From the NCBI GenBank assembly GCA_013397435.1, contig VZRG01000032.1, positions 124,001 through 188,000 of the forward strand: a DNA stretch of 64,000 bases. Reading direction: 5' to 3'. Made by a program: the position numbers and the translations under genes. The notes under the pieces were generated by a model, which was not told the origin of the DNA, did no database searches, and saw nothing but the letters and a program-made list of their open reading frames with translations. Numbering within the stretch: the stretch's first letter is position 1; every line of letters begins with the position of its first letter. Origin of the DNA: Erythrocercus mccallii (taxonomy: Eukaryota; Chordata; Aves; Passeriformes; Dicruridae). Of the stretch, positions 60,250 to 64,000 are shown one piece after another.

Positions 60250-60400
60250 CGCCAGCGCCCGCCTCCTCCGGGGCGGCAGCAGGAAGTACCGCCTGCCAGT
60301 GTCACCATGGGAGCCGGGCACGCCGCGGAGCCCATGTGCTCCCAGCACCGCACGGGGAGGGCGGCGGCAGAGCCTGCCGGCCACGCAAGCTTATCGGATT
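60250..60400 (-). other. NSUN6: candidate NSUN6 first (noncoding) exon
   Basis: A good minus-strand donor, ggcg-gtaggt, ends at 60250 inside the CpG island, downstream of an ETS-like site and GC-rich sequence. A second donor-like site, cgg-gtgagg, at 59953/59954 is an alternative exon end. The transcription start is not visible and 60400 is only a nominal limit. Confidence 0.35.
60280..60287 (+). promoter_or_regulatory. ETS-like site
   Basis: caggaagt matches the ETS/GABP core common in TATA-less bidirectional promoters. Confidence 0.35.
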
Positions 60401-60945
60401 AAGCGTTCTAGGCGTTGCTGACATCACTTTTTTTGTTGTTGTTGTTGTCTGAAATTCTGCCGAGTGGATTAAAGTAACAGGTCTTGTACCTAAGTGCCCG
60501 CGGGCTCGCCTCGCTAGGGCGGAGCCGGGCTCGTGCTGAATTAGTGACCCTCCCGCCCAAGGTGCGGCTACCCGGGTCGGTACCCACGCAAGAGCTCTCG
60601 TGCAGGAACCTGCACCACAGTCCGGAAAGCGAAGCCGCTTTCACAAGTTTTACTATACACGGGAGTACTGCCTGCCCTGAAACCCTCAACTCTTCCCAAC
60701 GGCAGAGGCCGTGGACCGGCCACAGCACCGCCAGGCTGAAGGACACGGGGGCGGGAAAGGCGCGCTGCCAGCGCATCCCACGCACCCCGGCACCGACAAC
60801 CGCGGCGGAGGCCAAGCGCTCCTCGCTGCATCCGTCCCTTGCGGGGCGGCTCCGTACTCCCGACCGTGCCGCCCCCAGCCCCCTCGGCTTTCCGGCTGCC
60901 CCGCTGTCTCCTCGCAACTCGCCCCGCAGACGCGCTACCGCCGCC

Positions 60946-61098
60946 ATGACGCCGCAGTGCCGCGCGCAGGCCGAGCCGGCGGGGGCGGGGCCGTGCGGCC
61001 GTTGGCGGGGCGGGGCGGTGCCGCGTGCCCGCCCCCTCCCTGTGCCCGCCCGCCCGCTCGGCGCTGCCGGGGCCGCTGCGGGAGCCTCCGCCAAGTGA
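60946..61098 (+). other. possible 50-residue upstream ORF before ARL5B
   Basis: ATG in a strong context (gccgccATGa) opens MTPQCRAQAEPAG and runs to TGA at 61096-61098, 92 bases before the ARL5B start. It counts as a uORF only if ARL5B transcripts begin upstream of 60946, which the sequence cannot show. Confidence 0.3.
60981..61018 (+). promoter_or_regulatory. clustered GC boxes upstream of ARL5B
   Basis: gggggcggggc and cggggcggggcgg match Sp1/KLF sites and lie 170-210 bases before the ARL5B start codon. Confidence 0.5.
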
Positions 61099-61116
61099 GC
61101 TGGGGGAGTCGCTGCT

Positions 61117-61141
61117 GCCGCCTCCGCCGCCTCCGCCGCCT
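61117..61141. repeat. GCC/CCGCCT trinucleotide-like repeat in ARL5B 5' UTR
   Basis: gccgcctccgccgcctccgc and following bases form a short imperfect CCG/CCT repeat about 50 bases before the start codon. Confidence 0.75.
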
Positions 61142-61190
61142 GGCTGAGCTCGGGGGGCCCCGGGTGCTCGGCGGGAAGCCGAGGCCAGGC

Positions 61191-61236
61191 ATGGGCCTAA
61201 TTTTCGCCAAGCTGTGGAGCCTCTTCGGTAGTCAAG
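61191..61236 (+). CDS. ARL5B: ARL5B exon 1, ARF-like GTPase 5B (partial gene)
   Basis: Encodes MGLIFAKLWSLFGSQ plus the first base of a Glu codon, then donor gtgggc at 61237. ARL5B is a small GTPase of the trans-Golgi that recruits the GARP tether for endosome-to-Golgi traffic. Gly2 is the N-myristoylation site and the amphipathic LIFAKLWSLF helix anchors the protein. The first twelve residues match human ARL5B and differ from ARL5A (MGILFTRIW). The start has G at -3 and +4. The GTP-binding exons are beyond the window end; I found no exon 2 (EHKVIIVGLDNAGK) up to 64000. Confidence 0.93.
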
Positions 61237-64000
61237 GTGGGCGCGCGGGCCCGAGCCGGCGGCGGGGCGGGCGGCGACCGGAGCCCGCAGGGCTGCGGGG
61301 GTCGCGGGTGGCCGTGGGGGCTCGGGGCCGGCTCCGCTTGCCGGGCTTCCCCCAAAGGCCCGCCCAGCCAAAAGTTGGGCTTTGCTTTGTGTAGCGCCGT
61401 GATCTCTGGTCCCGCGGCGCCTCATGCTCGAGGTCGCTTTGTTTTGCGTTCCCGAGGTGGTCCCTCCTCTCCCGTCCTCCCTGACCGCGTTAAACGCGTC
61501 GTGTGCTCTGGGAGCCCTTCAGGCGGTGCGCGCCCGGCATCCTCGGCGGCCAGGACTGCTGAAGCTTTGATGGACGATGACGGTCCGTGTTGGCTTCGCC
61601 GATCCTCCTTTCTAAGTCGGGATCTGTTATTAGAATCATGTTATTTTAGTCTTTAATTAAAAGGAAAAGAGGAACGCCAAACATGTAGAGGCCTTCGAGG
61701 CAGAGATGTTAAATACAGTTAGCGACCCAAGAAAATCGGTTCTGCAGCCAAAAATTAAAAGGTCGTAAGGGAAATAGTATCGCTTTCCGTGCTCTCCTGC
61801 CCAGTTCATCCAGCCCCGTAATCACGGTTCATGTTCTGATCCAGAGTTGAGAATTTGCGACTGCCACCACCTTTACCTCAGATGGTTATCATAAAAGTAG
61901 AAAATTATTGTTTATCTGTTAATTTACTTGTTTTAATGATTTTTTTTTTACCTAACCAGCTTTGGTTAGAAAATTAAATAGTTAACAGTAACAACATTTT
62001 GCCTGCTCCAAGCTCAGGGCCTCAAAAACAGTATAAACAATAAATTCATTAATTGTTCTCTCATCAAGTTTCCCAATGTATATCTCATTTCCACTTTAAA
62101 GTTATTGAAAATGCAGGTAAGCCTTTTTTGTGCAGTGCTCTGTTGCAAGTTTTTGGAGGCAGATACACCTGGTGTACTTTCGTAGTTTTGTCCCTGTGAT
62201 TGCACGTAACCCATTCTAATTCTGTAGATACCAGAGCAAAGCGTCAGTGTATGGACATTGACATCTGTGTATCAAACTGTGTTTCATGGGGTGGGATTGA
62301 GATCCAATCCCATACCATTTTGTTTTCTCATGCATACACCATCCTACCACATCATTCCTGAAATCTTCTAAGAGAATCTCCTGAATTTGTTGCTAATTTC
62401 TTATTTTCCTGAACTGTCAAACCTATTTGGCAAAATTCAATATTTCCCCTATCCTCCAGAAAAATAGTAAGTACCATTTTTTTTTTTTTCATCAAGTAGT
62501 GCAATCTGCAACTTCTTTTCTTCCATGAAGTATTCGAAAGACTCCAGAGACATTTGTAAGCAGGGAACTGACCAGGATATAACTGGTGGTATTTAGTATT
62601 TGCCTTTATAGTAGCTTATGATGTCAGTATTTATCTTCAGGAAAACACATTGTCTTGGTTATTGTATATTATTTCCTGGAAGGAAAGTTATTCTTCATTG
62701 TGAATGACCCTGGCTGGATGCCTGATGCCCACCAAAGCAGCTCCATGACTCCCATCCTCAGCTGGACAGGGAGAAAACACAGCAAAAGACTTCTGGATTG
62801 AGATAAAGATAGGGAGAGATCACTCATCAGTTCCCATCATGGGCAAAACACACTTAATTTGTGAAATCAATATGATTCATTACCAATCAAATCAGAACAG
62901 GTTAATGAGAAGTAAAAACCAAATCTTTTGAACACCTGCCTCCCACTCCTCCCTCTTTTTTCCCAGGATTAGCTTTATTTTTGGTTCTCTGCCACCTCCC
63001 TGCAGGAGAGAACAAGGAACGAGGGCTGTGGTCAGTTCATTGCATGTTGTTTCTGCCACTCTTTCATCCTTATGGCGGGGACTGCATCCCCTGTTGCAGT
63101 GTGGGATCTGTCCCACGGGAGACACTCCTCCACGGGCTTCTCCAGTGTGTGCTCTTCCAAGGTCTACAGTTCACTAAGTGTTCCAGCATGAGTTCATTTC
63201 ATAGGGCGCAGTCCTTCAGCGATGGGCCATTGTAGCGTGGATCCCCCAAGAGGTCACAAACCTGCCAGCAAACCTGCTTCAGAGTGGACTCCACAGGTCC
63301 AGTGAAGTGTCCAGTGGGGTCACAGCTGCCTTTGGGATCTGCCTGCTCTGGCATGGGGTCCTCCGTGGGCTGTAGGTGGATCTCTGCTCCCCCATGGACC
63401 TCTGGCTGCAGGGACACAGCTGGCTCACCATGGGCTGTAGGTGGATCTCTGGCACCTGCAGCACCTCCTGCCCCTCCTTCTGCACTGACCTTGGAGTCAG
63501 AAGAGTTGTTTCTCTCACATATTCTCACTCCTCTTTTCTCTGTCCATAGTTACACCTGTGCAATAACCTTTTCCCATCTTAAGTATGTTATCCCTGAGGA
63601 ATTACACCTGTTGCTGATGGCCTTGGCTGGCACTGGCTGCATAAACATAGGAGAAGTTTCTAGAGGTTTCTTACAGAAAACACTGTCAAAATCTCACATT
63701 GCAAACCTAATTCATATATTTAAATGGCTAATGAAAAATTAGTCTCAGTTGAATAGGTGAGATAATACAAAATATTTACTCTTTGGCATTTATTCCAGTA
63801 AGAGACTTTTAGGGTGTGTCCTGATCTTGATTTATTGCTGGATTTGTTTTTTGTTAAGTTTTTTCTTTGTTTTGGTTTCTTTTCAACCTCCTCTTCTTGT
63901 ACAACCACAGAAAAGTAAGTGAGTTTCTTTTCATGGCCAGAATTGAAATTTCATTCTAGAAAATTTGCTTCAAACATAAATTTTTGACCTAATGGGAAAT
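61237..64000 (+). other. ARL5B intron 1 (5' part)
   Basis: The first 380 bases are still CpG-rich. Sequence from about 61650 on is AT-rich, and an LTR-type repeat fills 62699-63714. The tail 63715-64000 is AT-rich with no feature. Confidence 0.8.
62699..63714. mobile_element. LTR-retrotransposon-derived repeat (passerine-type LTR), about 1 kb
   Basis: A GC-richer block in AT-rich intron, starting tgtgaatgaccctggctgga and including cctcagctggacagggagaa, gggagagatcactcatcag, tcccacgggagacactcctc and ctccgtgggctgtaggtgga. I recognise these from an abundant long LTR family in songbird genomes, probably ERV-derived. It is diverged and shortened. A 20-base segment (gggctgtaggtggatctctg) occurs twice, at 63367-63386 and 63432-63451. 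It has no retroviral coding sequence. TTCAT occurs just before the start and at 63711, a possible 5-bp target duplication, but the right edge is ambiguous. Open frames in it are not genes. Confidence 0.7.

Larger units (their letters stand above)
59940..61620. promoter_or_regulatory. CpG island, presumed bidirectional NSUN6/ARL5B promoter
   Basis: Base composition changes abruptly from AT-rich to very GC- and CpG-rich over about 1.7 kb, covering the interval between the 5' side of NSUN6 (leftward) and the first coding exon of ARL5B (rightward). GC boxes lie at 60981-60991 and 61006-61018, and an ETS-like caggaagt at 60280-60287. No convincing TATA box is seen. Many long open frames on both strands here are an effect of low stop-codon density in GC-rich DNA. 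Confidence 0.85.

Noticed and set aside
59950..61425. Many long open frames on both strands (up to 285 codons)
   Set aside because: They lie in the CpG island, where stop codons are rare. They overlap each other, show Arg/Pro/Ala/Gly-rich composition and match no family.
63199..63742. 109- and 152-codon frames near the window end
   Set aside because: They fall inside the LTR-type repeat and its repeated segment, with no retroviral protein motifs.
1..64000. CRISPR arrays, operons, bacterial or phage systems, tRNA or rRNA genes
   Set aside because: None seen. The window is vertebrate intron-rich DNA and no cloverleaf or regularly spaced repeat was found by eye.

Overview
This is a piece of a vertebrate nuclear genome, almost certainly a bird and probably a songbird. 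The coding capacity is split into short exons with GT-AG introns. CR1 LINE 3' ends are present, and a roughly 1 kb LTR-type repeat in the last 1.3 kb resembles a family I know as abundant in passerines. The window holds the conserved block CACNB2 (+) / NSUN6 (-) / ARL5B (+), the same order and orientation as on human chromosome 10p12.

Region by region: (1) 1-32900, the 3' two thirds of CACNB2 (voltage-gated calcium channel beta-2 subunit), from the last 25 bases of exon 6 to the stop codon in exon 14. It includes the mutually exclusive HOOK exons 7A (134 bp) and 7B (20 bp). The spliced 7A form gives 443 residues in this window. A 14.4 kb intron between exons 10 and 11 carries a solo LTR with a perfect 6-bp target duplication. 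(2) 32901 to about 40 kb, the CACNB2 3' UTR and the tail-to-tail interval with NSUN6. (3) 58167 down to 40583, the complete NSUN6 coding sequence (tRNA/mRNA m5C methyltransferase) in 11 coding exons. It adds up to 1410 bp, or 469 residues, the same as human, with every known catalytic residue at the human position. (4) About 59.9-61.6 kb, a CpG island acting as a presumed head-to-head promoter for NSUN6 (leftward) and ARL5B (rightward), with an unusual (GGTAC)5(GGGCC)4 pentanucleotide array. (5) 61191-61236, the first coding exon of ARL5B (myristoylated ARF-like GTPase), followed by its first intron to the window end. Exon 2 lies beyond the window.

The three genes are neighbours by ancestry and not a functional pathway: CACNB2 regulates calcium channels at the plasma membrane, NSUN6 methylates RNA, and ARL5B works at the trans-Golgi. 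I saw no undescribed system. The items worth a second look are splice-site microvariation (two tandem acceptors), the LTR near exon 11, possible uORFs, the promoter repeat, and possible convergent 3' UTR overlap. Exon coordinates come from reading translations and splice sites by eye. UTR ends, first exons and regulatory sites are much less certain.
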